Source of the DNA: Manis javanica
Lineage: Eukaryota > Chordata > Mammalia > Pholidota > Manidae
Length of the DNA: 64,000 bases
Assembly: GCF_040802235.1 (NCBI RefSeq)
Contig: NC_133167.1
Span: 48,104,001-48,168,000 of the forward strand
Direction of reading: 5' to 3'
Shown: in pieces, positions 43,301-55,535 of the stretch
How positions within the stretch are numbered: the stretch's first letter is position 1
How the letters are laid out: every line of letters starts with the position of its first letter
The notes under the pieces: generated by a model
What the model was told of the DNA's origin: nothing
The model's input: the letters and a program-made list of their open reading frames with translations, nothing else
The model's database searches: none
Made by a program: the position numbers and the translations under genes

Positions 43301-46300
43301 GACCCCTCTCTGCTCTCTGTGCAATTTTCTTTCCTCTAAACGTCAGTGGTGGGTATTTTAGGGCAGAAACCTATTATAAATGTTTTTTACCTTTCATCAC
43401 CACTAGAGGGGGGAAGAGGATCTTAAAAGTTAACATAACTGCATCTACTTGGACTAGATAACTTGACAGTCCCAAGTTCAGGACTGCACAATGGTTTCAT
43501 ATGAATGAACTGAGAAACAAAAGAGCCACTGTGTCCCAACTGATGTCCTGCACTCCTGTTGGTTTGCTAATTTTAAATTAAAATATATTGATTGTGCAGT
43601 TTACGCCAGACATTACAGAATAAGATTAAGAACAAGTATAAATAACAACACACTACAAAACGAATATATGGCCAGTATTTAATTTATAGTGAGGTTTTAG
43701 GCAAGACCATGCAATTGGCTGTTCTTTTACTGTGTATGTTATCTGCCTACAAGCATAAAACATGGTAGTACATTCACTTACAGAAGGGGTGCTAATTATT
43801 ATTTCTTTCCATGAATCCATCTCTTCCTTTTTAGAGAAAGGATCAGAAGTCATAATGGAATATGAATTTGGCATTCATTATACTCGGTTGTTTTAAAACT
43901 AGGGGCCTGTAAATAAGTCTGTGCATATTACATCTTTAGCTGCTACAAATAACAGATCAACAGATCATTATGCTTAATTTATCCTTTGAAAACTCACTCC
44001 CATGGAAAAATTAGGGTCAAAGCTCATCTTTACACTGACTAGATTATAAAAACAAACCCTATCCATTCCTCATTAGCCAAAGCAACAATAATAATAAATA
44101 TTGATCAAAAAAAGAAGAAAAGAAACACAGTCCTCCCGTGTCAACTCTAGGAAAACAGGTATCCAGAATGTACAGAGCAGCCTTCAGTTTGGTCTATATT
44201 TTGAAAGTCATTGAGAAGTGCTGAAGTAAGTGACAACAAAACCCAAACTTCATGAATATTTAAAGTGTTAAATGGGAATGATGTAGTCTTCAGTTTAGTA
44301 ATAGAAAAGGTATGAAAAAAATAGAAAAGTAATAGTAAAATATTAGAAAACGCCTAACTTAAAGAAAAATTTAAAAAATTATTTTTTCTGTCCCATAGAT
44401 GATGTGCAAATGGAGAAAAAATTAAATTAATAGATACTATTATTCAAAAATCTCTTGTTTAAGACAGTTTGAGCACATGATCTGAGGGGAGTTGGGTGGG
44501 TGGTAAAGTCTGTAGAGGCTGAGGGCACAGACACCTTGTGTAAGGGAAAGTGGAAGCTCTTTTCAAATGAACAGCTTTGATTTGCATATTCTGGCCCATT
44601 AAAACACACTCTCTGCTGAACAGTGGACCTGTTCTGTGCGAGTCTTACTTGGGAAGGATTTAGGACTAGACCGCGATGAGTTCCTCTGACCAAATCTGTT
44701 CCGTATGGTTTTGCTGTCGTTCCCTCTCCAGAGCCTTAACGATGCGCAGAGACCCCTGGAAATAAAGGATGGAGCCCATCTGTTTCTCATCTCTACCCAA
44801 GAGGCTGGTCTAACTAGAGGAAGTGAGGGCATGATGTTGTATGAAGTATTTTTATTAGACTTGAGAGTAAAATGCTGGAAGGTTGTACCAGGAGAGGTCA
44901 TGGAATCCTCCCTTTGCAAACCTTTAAAACCACAACAGATTATCAAATTGGTGAGATGACACTAGTGTGGCTCTGCCTGAAGGCGAGGGAAAGGACCCAC
45001 CGATGAGTCTTTAGGCTTTTATAAATATAATTTTATAGGGAAAAAAATTTAAAGACCCTTATAAAATAATGGTCTTAATTATAGTTTTCATACCTTTTAC
45101 TGCCACAAAGGGGTGCTATTGGCTTAGTTTACCTCCTCAACAGAAAAAGCTTTCAGTATTTTCCCTGAAAATCCTACTATAGGCTTTTGGCAAACGTTTT
45201 CAGAGGATCAAATAGTAATTCAGATGTTTCTAAACTATGTTTGTAATGACAGATCTGGGTTAAAGTCAGTTTTCCTAAAATTTCTTTGGACTGCTCATAA
45301 CCATTTCTTACTATCCTTGGGTAACTGATATGAATTGCAGCAAACTACACTTTTTCCAGGCAGTGTTAGGAGATACGGGCACTTATGAATCAGTATCTTA
45401 ATGCTATGGTCACATAACCTTTTTGGTAATAGAATTCTGCTGATGAGTGGTTATTAAACGCGCAGGACATTCAGGAAGCTCAGTCCCTCTTGAGGAATGG
45501 CATGCGGTAAAACAAGAGCAGTTTGGGACACCAGCAGTAATGCCTCCCATGTGTTCTTCCTTGGCAGGGAGCATGGAAATGCCAAAGGAGGCCTCAGCCA
45601 TTGCTCTGCTCACTACCAGCATTCCTCCGCGTCCCCTTGATCTTGGGTGTAGTGACAAAGCGGGTGCCCTGTTGCTGAACTGAACTGACACAGAAGCTCA
45701 TAAACTCGCTGTGGGGTGAGCAGAGGACGCATTCAAGGATGAGGAGATCAGGTGAAGCCACAAAGCTTAAGGTCTCAGTTTTCCTGAATTGGATCCAGTA
45801 CAGTTTCAGTTTCTAGCTTTTTGCTCAGATCGCTGCTGGGTAGCAAGAGGAGACAAAAGTAATGAAAAACTTCTGTTTCTCCTAGCAAGACGTTGATGAG
45901 ATCAGTGTCTAGAAGAGTGTAACTTGCAGAGAGTTTGGGCTTTGAATATATATCAGGCTGTGGTGTATGGATTTGGAGGTGTATGAGACATTTTTGCTAA
46001 GCCTTGTTAAGACGGGCTACATTTTCTGGCATCTGCACATGAAATGCTTTGTGAACTTAGTGTGAAAATAGGCTGAGAGTTTTTAAAGTGCATCTCAGAA
46101 GAGTTTACTATCCCTGTATCTAGAAGCTTTGGTGGGGAGTGGAGCAAGTTAGTGTGTTTAGAATGATTGACAAGAACTATCTGTGTTCACATTTGCCCCT
46201 TGAGGCTGTTACTGGGAGCATGTGGGGAGCAGCCATGCTGTGTGGTGCTACTGGGATTCCCAGAGTGACTAGAGATGTGCAGAGTCAATCAACGCAGTGT

Positions 46301-47169
46301 ATGCGGTAGAAAGCTGCCCTCAGTCCATAAGCACCGTCCCGTGACCACAATCCCGATCTGTCACTTTTCTGTTGAATTTTCTCCTTTTGCTATTTGAGAC
46401 CAGGAAGCCCTCCATATTTGCTATTAGCCAACTGAGAAGTGGAACATATGTTACATCCCATATCCTGAATCTGACCTCTTTGCAGGTTCTCCTGGGACCG
46501 ATATGTTGAGAGAGAACCAGAGGTCATATTTGGTCCCGGGGCGGGGGGGGTGTCGCGCTGATTTCTTGATGTTTGCCAAGTGCATGTGGGTCACCAGGGT
46601 TCAGAGAACTTGAACAGGTGTATAATCTGCAAGTTATATTTCTAATACACTGACTTCAGAGTAAATCATGTTTTTAGCAAAGTGAGGGGCAAAACTCCAG
46701 TAAGGTGTTAACGGAAGAAATGATGGGATGCTTAACTTCTGTAGTAAAATGAATGATTACCCATTAGTACTTCCTCAGATTCTTTGACAGGATTTGTTTT
46801 TGGCACAAACCACATAAATTACATTAGTACTTTTCAATAGTTGTTGTTCCCTAGTGGTGGAAGAGTTTCAACTGCTCTTTTCCAAATGTTGAATAAATCA
46901 GTGGCTTCCATTTTCAGAGGTCGAGTTCTTTCAGATCTTTTTCTCAAACTTCATGGGAAGGAGGTAACCTTTCCTTCAATATGTAGCATTTTATTTAAGA
47001 GAGTGAAAATAAAAATAAAGACCATTTCTTTCTTTCCAGAATACTATGTATTTTTGGATTGCCTGATTGAACTGGGAGATATGAGCTTGGAGGAACCAGC
47101 GGTATCCGAGCTGGAATATACTTATTTGCAAAATGCACTGTTCATGAACATTGTCAGGTTGAATGTAAA

Positions 47170-47300
47170 GGTGCACATGGTCACAATCTCTGACTTTAAT
47201 TCTAGCTCAGTTTTCCTCTTGCTGAGTTCCATGGACAAATTACTTAACCTCTCTTACTCATGTGCCTTATCTAAAAAATAGTAGTAATGAAAATGAGCAG
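47170..47300 (+). repeat. MIR SINE relic
   Basis: The blocks 'ttccatggacaaattactta', 'acctctcttactcatgtgcc' and 'tatctaaaaaatagtagtaa' follow the MIR core in order. Confidence 0.65.
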
Positions 47301-47939
47301 TACTTATCATTCTAAAGAGGATAGATAAGGGTAACTTATGATAAAATGGATTGAAAACATCATTGGTTTTGTTATCATTGCTTAATCCTCAACAGATAAT
47401 GAAAAAATTATTTTATTTCTATCCCAGCTAAAAGAAACATATTAAATACAATTGTATGAGAAACTTGGCAGATTGTGTTCAGGAAAAATGTGACTTAACA
47501 AGTATGGACACCATTATAACTGTTTTAGAGGCATGTTCTAATTTTTGAGGAATGCTTTAAAAAAGGACATACTTTATTTCAGAAAAAAAGGTAGAAAAGA
47601 AAATATTAGTAATACAATATAATTTGAAACCATGGCTCTAGAGAAAAACCAACTAGTAAGTGAGATGTTTTGCATTAATTTTAATGTAGATAATACAGAG
47701 TGACTTGCTGTTTTTTAAAAATTTTGTCTACAATGTTCATTAAAACATAATTATATTGAATTAACTAATTCTGTTTCATATCTAATATAACTTAAAACAA
47801 TATGTAAATATCATGAACACATTGGTAATACATTTTCATTTTCAGGGGGAAGTTTTTAATAGTTTTCATTCTTTTTTCAAATTGATATTGTTGTTCACTT
47901 TCATCTTCTAATTTCCAAGAATGATTTAGCCTGTGGAAA

Positions 47940-48100
47940 GCTGGCAGTTGTAGAATCAATTGGCTCTGGCTTAAAACTTTCTGTCCTTCATCAGCTCAAT
48001 TTCCTCACCTGTCATATAGAGATATTCACCACTGTTTTGGTAAATATAAATGGAGACATAGTATGGGATGAACTACAGAGTCGCTAGCACTGTACTTACC
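47940..48100 (+). repeat. MIR SINE relic
   Basis: The blocks 'agctcaatttcctcacctgt' and 'catagagatattcacc', with a tail near 'agagtcgctagcac', follow the MIR core. Confidence 0.55.
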
Positions 48101-49539
48101 GTACTAAGATGCTTGATTTACTCTTGGCGTTTTCTCTCATCATGTAAGTCCCTCCTACACACCCAGTGACCGTTAGATCCGTCAGTCAGTCTCTCATGGG
48201 CTCTAGGGCTTCCAGTCAAAAAGGTCAATGGAAACCTCTAAAAGTGTTTTTTTGCAGTTTGGTAAAAGAAATCTCTTCCTTGTTAACCAGAGACATCTCT
48301 GGCAGAGAATAAAATGTTGCTCAAATTTAGAAGTATGGGAAAAACTAGCTATTTAAAGGCCCTGCCTTAGAAGAGGGACCAATCAAGTGCAAGAGTGTGG
48401 AGTTGATTCTGAGGCTTTATGACACCAGTAACGGGTTGCAATTCATTCATAAAGTAGAGTCTGTTTTACTATGAATGCCAAATATAGCACTACACCCTGA
48501 ATTACTCTGCTACAACAATTTGGATTTTTCTAGCATTCGTGGCTCAATTTTTTCAAGAAGTTGATATTTTTAATTCAAGCATTTTTATGGGGAACACAAA
48601 TCTTTAAATGACAGAGATAGAGTCTTATATTTATCTAACTTTATTCTAAGGGTATAATATATTTCATTGACTGCCACATAATCAAACTGTTATTGAGACT
48701 AGTGTTAAGCTGAGGCAGTTTGTGACTTGCCCAGTGTTCCCTCCAATGCAATTTTATTATCTGAAAACCAGAAGTGGGCTGTTGGCTATTAAAAGGCTAG
48801 GATTTGTTTTATAATTCTGAACCCAGACCTTCATAAAAAAAAATGTATGTAAGATTATCTCTTTGCTTATATGTGCATGGTATTTCCATAATGAGATATG
48901 TATCTGTGCATAAAAGTCTTTTTAAAGATAGAATGTAAATTACTGGGAAATTTCATTCTAAACTATTCCACCCTAGATAGGGCTATAGCCATATAAAATA
49001 GATAGAACACAAGTTGTCCTATAGCAATATACTTCACACTTTGTGTGCTTTTTACATTTGTGATTGTTATTGGTTAGGTGAGTAACAGAGCTTCTGTAAT
49101 AGACACAACCTAAACTTTGAATGTTTCTTCCTTAAAAAAATGTTTCTTAGCTTCACAAATCAAACACAGGTGTTCCTGTTTGATGATTGTTCCTCATTGT
49201 TAAATAGACTTGGGCTTCTCCCAAATTATGATTTTGTCATTCCTGAGAACATCTAAGTCTTTTCCTGAATCTACTGTCTCAAGCTGACAAGAGAGGGGTC
49301 GGAGAAAAGAGACAGCATCATATATGAATGATTTTTATCTGTCTGTCCTGAGAGAGACACACAGTCATAATTCAATCACAAGGCCTTTTGTATCTGCAAG
49401 GGAGTAGGTCTTCAGTAAATAAATGCATAAAACATGGTAGCAACAATGGAGTAAAAGTGGAGGGATGAAAATGTACAAATCTTGAGATGTGTGAAGGCTT
49501 ACTGCATCTGGAGACAAGCTGTGCTGCATCATGGATTCT

Positions 49540-49700
49540 GAAGTCAGATTTGACTCTTCTGTTCCCTGATGGTATGTCCTAGGGCAAGCGATTTAACTCT
49601 TGTGAGCCTCAGTTATTTAATTTGAAAAATAGTAAGAGGAAGAAAAGGAACACTTATTGGTCACATGCTCTTTTCCAGGAACAGCGATAGATATGTAACG
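49540..49700 (+). repeat. MIR SINE relic
   Basis: The blocks 'gaagtcagatttgactcttc', 'gggcaagcgatttaactctt' and 'gagcctcagttatttaattt' follow the MIR core in order. Confidence 0.7.
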
Positions 49701-49764
49701 TAAAATATTTGTAATCTCTTTGTGTTCATACATCTATGTCAAGAACAGAGTCATGTGCTATAAG

Positions 49765-49985
49765 ACTCAAAAGTGGTGGCTGTGGAGTTAGTTTTCCTGA
49801 ATTCAGGTTCTAGTTCCACCCACTTACTGCTCAGTGATTTAATAGACATGTTTCTTACTCTCTCATTGCATCAGTTGTTCATCTATAAGAATGGCATCAT
49901 ATAATGCTGATGTGAGGAGTAAATAAGGGCACATATAAAGCACATGGGACATTATATGTGCTCAATGTTTGTTAGCAATTGTTAA
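49765..49985 (+). repeat. MIR SINE relic, nearly full length
   Basis: The blocks 'gtggctgtggagttag', 'aattcaggttctagttccac', 'ctctcattgcatcagttgtt', 'gatgtgaggagtaaataagg' and 'atatgtgctcaatgtttgtt' give the full MIR order. Confidence 0.75.
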
Positions 49986-52804
49986 TATTTTTAGCTCCCC
50001 AATACCATTGGTACTGCACAGAAGCATCCTCTATTCCTCATTATTCTTTGGACCCTTACTGAAAGAGCCAGCCATCCAGCCATGGCAGATACGGTCACGA
50101 GCTGGAGGTCACTCCTCTCTGAACCAACTGAAAGCTCATTTATGTTATCAATAGAAAAAGTTCATTAAATGTTGATCTTGAGGAAGATTTTTCCATGAAA
50201 AATAAAGTTCTTAAAAAACATAAAAATCTTTATTATTTCCTACTGTGGTCCTGAGTATAGCCATGAGAAATTGTAAGGTCTTTCATGAGTCATTTATGAT
50301 TGTAGCCAATGCATTTACAATTATCTTCATGATGGCAAGTTCAGAAAGCCATAAGAGAAGCAGTTGAAATGGGGAAGAAGAGATAAAAGTCATAGTACTT
50401 GTAGGCCACCTCAATTCCATTTGCAACCTTCTGACAGCTACAAAGTATTACAAAGCACCCAAGCCCTCCTGCTTCTCCCTTGTCTTTCTGATTTTCATTT
50501 TCCCTCCACTTGTGTCCTATTTCTGAACACCGTATAGGTCTGAGTTTTGGTAAGAATGGGGGAGGAAGAAAGCTTGTCATTACTGTTGTTATGAAATCAT
50601 GGATTTCTGAAGTTGTGTTGGCTACTTCTCTGGGCCCTTAGAAACTGGACCCAGAACAGCATATCACCAAGGATTCCTCATATTTTCAAAAGTAATAGGC
50701 ATGTCACATCTTTAGGCATCTAGCAGTTTTGGTTGAGAGAAACCACCTTTCAATTTGAGTCAGGAGTGGTGTGGGCTGCCACAGACTGTAGAGAGCCCAC
50801 AGTTCTTAGGAGAAAGTTGTAGGCACTGAGCTCAGATGTGACCACAGGTCCATATATTTCAAGAGCAAGCTAAGTTATGTAGACATAATGCTTTTGACAG
50901 TGGGAACCCTTTGATATTTCTAAGCAGATCAATGACATGATGAATTGTTCTTGTGTAGTAGTCATTACATCGTTTTCACTCCCCCTGTACTGTTCTGTCT
51001 GTCGACTCTCTTTCCTCTGATACCTAACTAAAGGGCATCATGATGGGAAATGCCATAGTAACTTGTGAACTAGAGTAGCATATGATAGCAGAGTCACAGG
51101 GACAATCCTGGAATAATTTCTAGCAAGGGCTATATTGCTTTTAACTTTAGCTTTAATTCTATTTCTGAACATAAGCTGGTCCTATGTATAGAGAAGAATG
51201 ACATTGTGGCCCATAGCTGGTTCTTTGAAAGGCAGGTGCTGAGTGGGCATGGGATGGCAGAGCCATTTTCTAGGTAATAACTTCAATCACTTTCAGGCTG
51301 CAAGAGTGTATGTTTGTCACAACTATGGAAGCTTTGTGAATATTGACTTAGGAAAGATAATTTTAAACTAGCTGGCATCCTCAATGGTTAAAACTTTAAC
51401 TACCATTTAATAAAAAAATTCCTTCCAGTTTCTAAACTTGAGGAAACGACATTAAACTGCACTCATAAGAAGTATGTTAACAGCAAATAAGAGCCTTTAA
51501 TTCTGGAAATTAGATTTCAAGACGCTCAGTTTGTGACTTCAATGGAAAACGCTTGGTTGATTTCTCCAAGAAGCATGCCTTACACGGGGCATGTCTTTTC
51601 CAGTTATGGGAGCCTATGGCACCTCAGTTCTAGCTCCTCAAAGGATGTCTTCTTGGGCAGTGAGCAAACAGCATGGGAAGAGGAGAGAAGCAGGAGAGAG
51701 GAAAGTGAGGTGCAAGATGTACAGTCAACAAGAAAGGGCCTCTCTCTTGAGCTCTTAGCTTGATAGACCATGGACTACAGGTAAACTCCTTGCTCTTAAG
51801 CTGATTTGGGGTTTCTTCTATAAGGTGTTCATTTTCTCCTGCCTTTCCATACTGATCTCATGATGATTTGGATGAATTTGGCTAAAATGAAAATGGCCAA
51901 CCTCTTTTGAGGAAATCCAGTTATAGTAGGAGTCCAATTAGCTAATGGCCAAAATTACAAGGATTATTTTGATTACTTGGGGTAAGTGCTGGTTTTTAGT
52001 TAGGATGAAGGGCCTCTAGCTTTCTGTCAGTGTGGCTCAGACATGGAATCACAGAATGAAAAGCAATCTATTTAGATGGTACAGTTAGAGAGACCCAGAT
52101 CCCAATGCCTGCAGCTGCCTAGGAGGCATTGGATGTGAGTACTTTCTCACTTTGATAGAATCAACAGTACAGAAAATACTATTCTACTGTATGACGTGAA
52201 TGGCAGCTGGCACTTTGCTTCAGAACTTTCAGTGGGGAAAAGGTTGAACTAGAGAAGCAGGCTTATTTAAAGAGGGCAGAGAAAACTCACCTCCAGCCAC
52301 TTGTTACCATGTTTCTCTGATTTTTCAAGAGAAGCCCAAATCAATGTGCTATTGCCTTCACCCTCAACTCCCCCAGTTTCTCTCTCTGTCTCTTAAGATT
52401 TTCTTTTCACCTTGGCTCAAAATTTAAAATACATTGCAGTTTATAGAGAACATACCTGTGAGTCTGTCACGGCCCTGCATTTCAGTGTGTTCAGTCTGGC
52501 CCTTTCTGCCTTAGGCCCAGGCAAGTGAAGTGACATTCTGAGGGCTAGTAAACAGCAAAGCGGGCTTCAGCACTGAATCATTGTGATCGCCAGGCTGTTT
52601 CTCCTTCTGTAACAAAGTTAAGCTCATATTATACAATGCATTCTAGTGGAGAAAAAAAATTATTTTATGTACTTTCCCAGCTCTATGCAAAGTTATAAGA
52701 ACCAAAAATGATTGTTAGCTGTTCCAGTGATGATTAAAGTCTCTTCCTGGAAGAATAGCATATTCAGCTTGCCTATGAACCTCCCTCCTTCTCTCTTGCT
52801 AGAT

Positions 52805-52820
52805 AAAAAAATGTTTGCTG
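52805..52820 (+). repeat. Target-site duplication, left copy
   Basis: The sequence 'aaaaaaatgtttgctg' immediately precedes the L1 5' end. The same word follows the terminal poly(A) near 61555-61570. The insertion point (AT followed by A-run on the top strand) fits L1 endonuclease cleavage at a T-rich/A boundary. Confidence 0.92.
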
Positions 52821-54416
52821 GGGCGGAGCCAGGATGGCGGCATGAGTAGAGCAGTGGAAATCTCCTCCCAAAAACACATAGAGCTATGAAAATATAACAA
52901 AGAAAAATCTTCCTAAAATAGAGACCACAGGACACAGGACAACATCCAGACCACATCCACACCTGCAAGAACCCAGCGCCTTGCGAAGGGGGTAAGATAC
53001 AAGTCCTGGCCCGGCGGGACCCGAGTGCCCCTCCCCCCGGCTCCCGGCGGGTGGAAAGAAACCGGAGTGGTTTTTTTTTGGCGAGTGCTTTTTGGAAGCC
53101 TTAAAGGGACGGGCCCCCATTGCTAGGGAGGCAGGGTGGCGGGACCAGTGAGCAGGTGCCTGGGACCGGCGCCTGAGGACAAAGAATATCCCGCGATTCT
53201 CCCTGCGGGACCGGGGGGTGGGTGCCTGAGACCAGCGCCTGAGGACGGAGGAAATTGCACGTTTTTCCCCTTTTTTTTTTTTCTCTTTTTGGCGAGCGCT
53301 TTTTTGGAAGCCTTAAAGGTACAGGGACCCCGGTGCTAGGGAGGCAGGGTGGCGGGACTGGTGGGCGGGTGCCTGGGACCGGCACCTGAGGACAAAGAAT
53401 ATCCCACGTTTTTCCCTGTGGGACCGGTGGGCGGGTGCCTGAGACCGGCACTTGAGGACAGAGGAAATCGCGCGTTTTTCTCCTTTTTTTTTTCTCTTTT
53501 TTGCGAGTGCTTTTTGGAAGCCTAAAAGGGACAGGGACCCCGGTGCTGGGGAGGCAGGGCGGCGGAACTGGTGAGTGGGTGCCTGGGACCAGCACTTGAG
53601 GACAAAGAATATCCCGTGTTTTTCCCTGTGGGACCGGTGGGGAGGTGCCTGAGACCGGCACCTGAGGACGGAGGAAATCGCGCGTTTTTCCCCTTTTTTT
53701 CTCTCTTTCTGGCGAGTGCTTTTTGGAAGCCTTCAAGGGACAGGGACCCCGGTGCTAGGGAGGCAGGGCGGCGGGACTGGTGAGCGGGTGCCTGGGACCA
53801 GCACCTGAGGACAAAGAATATCGAGCGTTCTTTCCCTGCAGGACTGGTGGGTGGGTGCTTTTTGGAAGCCTTGAAAGGACAGGGACCCTGGTACTAGAGA
53901 GACAGGGCGGCATGACCAGTGAGCGGGTGCCTGGGACCGGCACCGGAGGTCAAAAAAAAAAAAAATCGCGTGTTTTTTCCTCTTTTTTTCTTTCTGTTCC
54001 CTCTCTCATTGTTGCTGTTGTTGTTTTGGTTTGGAGAGTGCTTTTTGGAAGTCTTAAAGGGGCAGGACAGGTCACTTAGACCAGAGGCAGGGAATCTGGG
54101 GATCTCTGGGCACTCTAACCCCCTGGGCAGCAGGGAGCACAGAGGCCCCTTACGGAGATAAATAGCCTCCCGGCCGCTCCCCCTCCAACAGGGCTCCACC
54201 GTTTTGGAAGAACAGCCTCAGCCAGGCCAAGCCCACAGCAACAGCAGAGATAAACCCCATAGCAACCGGGCAGGAAGCAGAAGCCCTGTCTGCGCACAGC
54301 TGCCCAGCACAAGCCACTAGAGGTCGCTATTCTCCCAGGAGAAGGCCACAAACCAACAAGAAGGGAAGCTCTTCCAGCGGTCACTTGTACCAGCTCTGCA
54401 AACTATCTCTATCACC
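52821..54416 (+). promoter_or_regulatory. L1 5' UTR with tandem 210-bp monomers
   Basis: It starts 'gggcggagccaggatggcgg', with a YY1-like GATGGCGG close to the start as in other L1 promoters. From about 53081 a unit opening 'gcgagtgctttttggaag' recurs at 53291, 53501 and 53711 (exactly 210-bp steps), then in shortened forms near 53853 and 54031. Each unit contains two related halves, each with 'gggtgcctg' and 'gaccggc' words. The block is CpG-rich. Monomer-type L1 promoters are known from mouse; here the organisation is similar while the sequence is not recognisably related. Confidence 0.85.
53101..53736 (-). other. Antisense open frame across the L1 monomers
   Basis: A 211-codon minus-strand frame runs through three monomers without a stop because the 210-bp unit equals 70 codons. 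It encodes a Lys/Arg/Pro-rich protein repeating every 70 residues ('KKHSP', 'PVPPPCLPS' and 'RDILCPQ' words recur). No known domain is seen. Primate L1 has an antisense ORF0 in its 5' UTR, but I have no evidence that this frame is expressed, and repeat length alone can explain it. Confidence 0.3.
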
Positions 54417-55316
54417 ATGAAAAGGCAAAACTACAGGCAGACAAAGATCACAGAGACAGCACCTGAGAGGGAGACAGACCTAACTAGTCCTCCTGAAAAA
54501 GAATTCAAAATAAAAATCATGAACATGCTGACAGAGATGCAGAGAAAAATGCAAGAGCAATGGTATGAGATGCAGAGAAAAATGCAAGAGCAGTGGGATG
54601 AGATGCAGAGAAAAATGCAAGAGCAGTGGGATGAAGTCCGGAAGGAGATCACAGATGTCAGGAAAGAGATCACAGAAGTGAAACAATCCCTGGAAGGATT
54701 TATAAGCAGAATGGATAAGATGCAAGAGGCCATTGAAGGAAGAGAAGCCAGAGAACAGGAACGTATAGAAGCTGACATAGAGAGAGATAAAAGGATCTCC
54801 AGGAATGAAACAACACTAAGAGAAATATGTGACCAATCCAAAAGGAATAATATTCGTATTATAGGGATACCAGAAGAAGAAGAAAGAGGAAAAGGGATAG
54901 AAAGTCTCTTTGAAGAAAAAATTGCTGAAAACTTCCCCAAACTGGGGGAGGAAATAATCGAACAGACCATGGAATTACACAGAACTCCCAACAGAAAGGA
55001 TCCAAGGAGGACAACACCAAGACACATAGTAATTAAAATGACAAGGATCAAGGACAAGGAAAGAGTTTTAAAGGCAGCTAGAGAGAAAAAGATGACCTAT
55101 AAAGGAAAACCCATCAGGCTAACATCAGACTTCTCGACAGAAACCCTACAGGCCAGAAGAGAATGGCATGATATACTTAATGCAATGAAACAGAAGGGCC
55201 TTGAACCAAGGATACTGTATCCAGCACGACTATCATTTAAATATGATGGCGGGATTAAACAATTCCCAGACAAGCAAAAGCTGAGGGAATTTGCTTCCCA
55301 CAAACCACCTCTATAG
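54417..55316 (+). CDS. L1 ORF1 protein (RNA-binding chaperone), intact
   Basis: A 299-residue frame with the ORF1p layout: a polar N-terminus, a coiled coil (about residues 35-115), an RRM domain (about 145-200, with 'NIRIIGIPE' and 'ESLFEEKIAENFP') and a basic C-terminal domain (about 205-290, with 'RRTTPRHIVIKM' and 'REKKMTYKGKPIRL'). ORF1p trimers coat L1 RNA and act with ORF2p in retrotransposition in the cytoplasm. The coiled coil contains three tandem 11-residue units reading MQRKMQEQW-x-E, encoded by three 33-bp repeats (54537-54635). It has no stop or frameshift. The start chosen is the first ATG of the open frame; family members vary at the N-terminus. Confidence 0.92.
   Translation: MKRQNYRQTKITETAPERETDLTSPPEKEFKIKIMNMLTEMQRKMQEQWYEMQRKMQEQWDEMQRKMQEQWDEVRKEITDVRKEITEVKQSLEGFISRMDKMQEAIEGREAREQERIEADIERDKRISRNETTLREICDQSKRNNIRIIGIPEEEERGKGIESLFEEKIAENFPKLGEEIIEQTMELHRTPNRKDPRRTTPRHIVIKMTRIKDKERVLKAAREKKMTYKGKPIRLTSDFSTETLQARREWHDILNAMKQKGLEPRILYPARLSFKYDGGIKQFPDKQKLREFASHKPPL
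54537..54635 (+). repeat. Three 33-bp tandem repeats in the ORF1 coiled coil
   Basis: Units 54537-54569, 54570-54602 and 54603-54635 differ by only a few bases. Each encodes an 11-residue hendecad, a period compatible with a coiled coil (three turns per eleven residues). Confidence 0.93.
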
Positions 55317-55535
55317 GGCATCCTACAGGGACTGCTCTAGATGGGAGCACCCCTAAAAAGAGCACAGAACAAAACACACAACATATGAAGAATGGAGGAG
55401 GAGGAATAAGAAGGGACAGAAGAAAAGAATCTCCAGACAGTGTATATAACAGCTCAATAAGCGAGCTAAGTTAGGCAGTAAGATACTAAAGAAGCTAACC
55501 TTGAACCTTTGGTAACCACGAACCTAAAGCCTGCA

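Larger units (their letters stand above)
32487..52804. other. Gene-free interval between the provirus and the full-length L1
   Basis: No recognisable exon is seen. The longer open frames (33930-34403, 38084-38620 minus, 46841-47281) overlap MIR relics or low-complexity DNA and carry no family motif. Named contents are several MIR relics, an L2 fragment, an old LTR (40545-41355), a possible LTR-like block (38650-39100) and microsatellites. The rest is AT-rich unique-looking sequence. Confidence 0.55.

Noticed and set aside
46841..47281. 146-codon plus-strand open frame
   Set aside because: Its end lies in a MIR relic, there is no family resemblance, and no splice or promoter context.
54431..55057. 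208-codon minus-strand frame opposite L1 ORF1
   Set aside because: A shadow of the ORF1 coding strand; the sense protein explains it.
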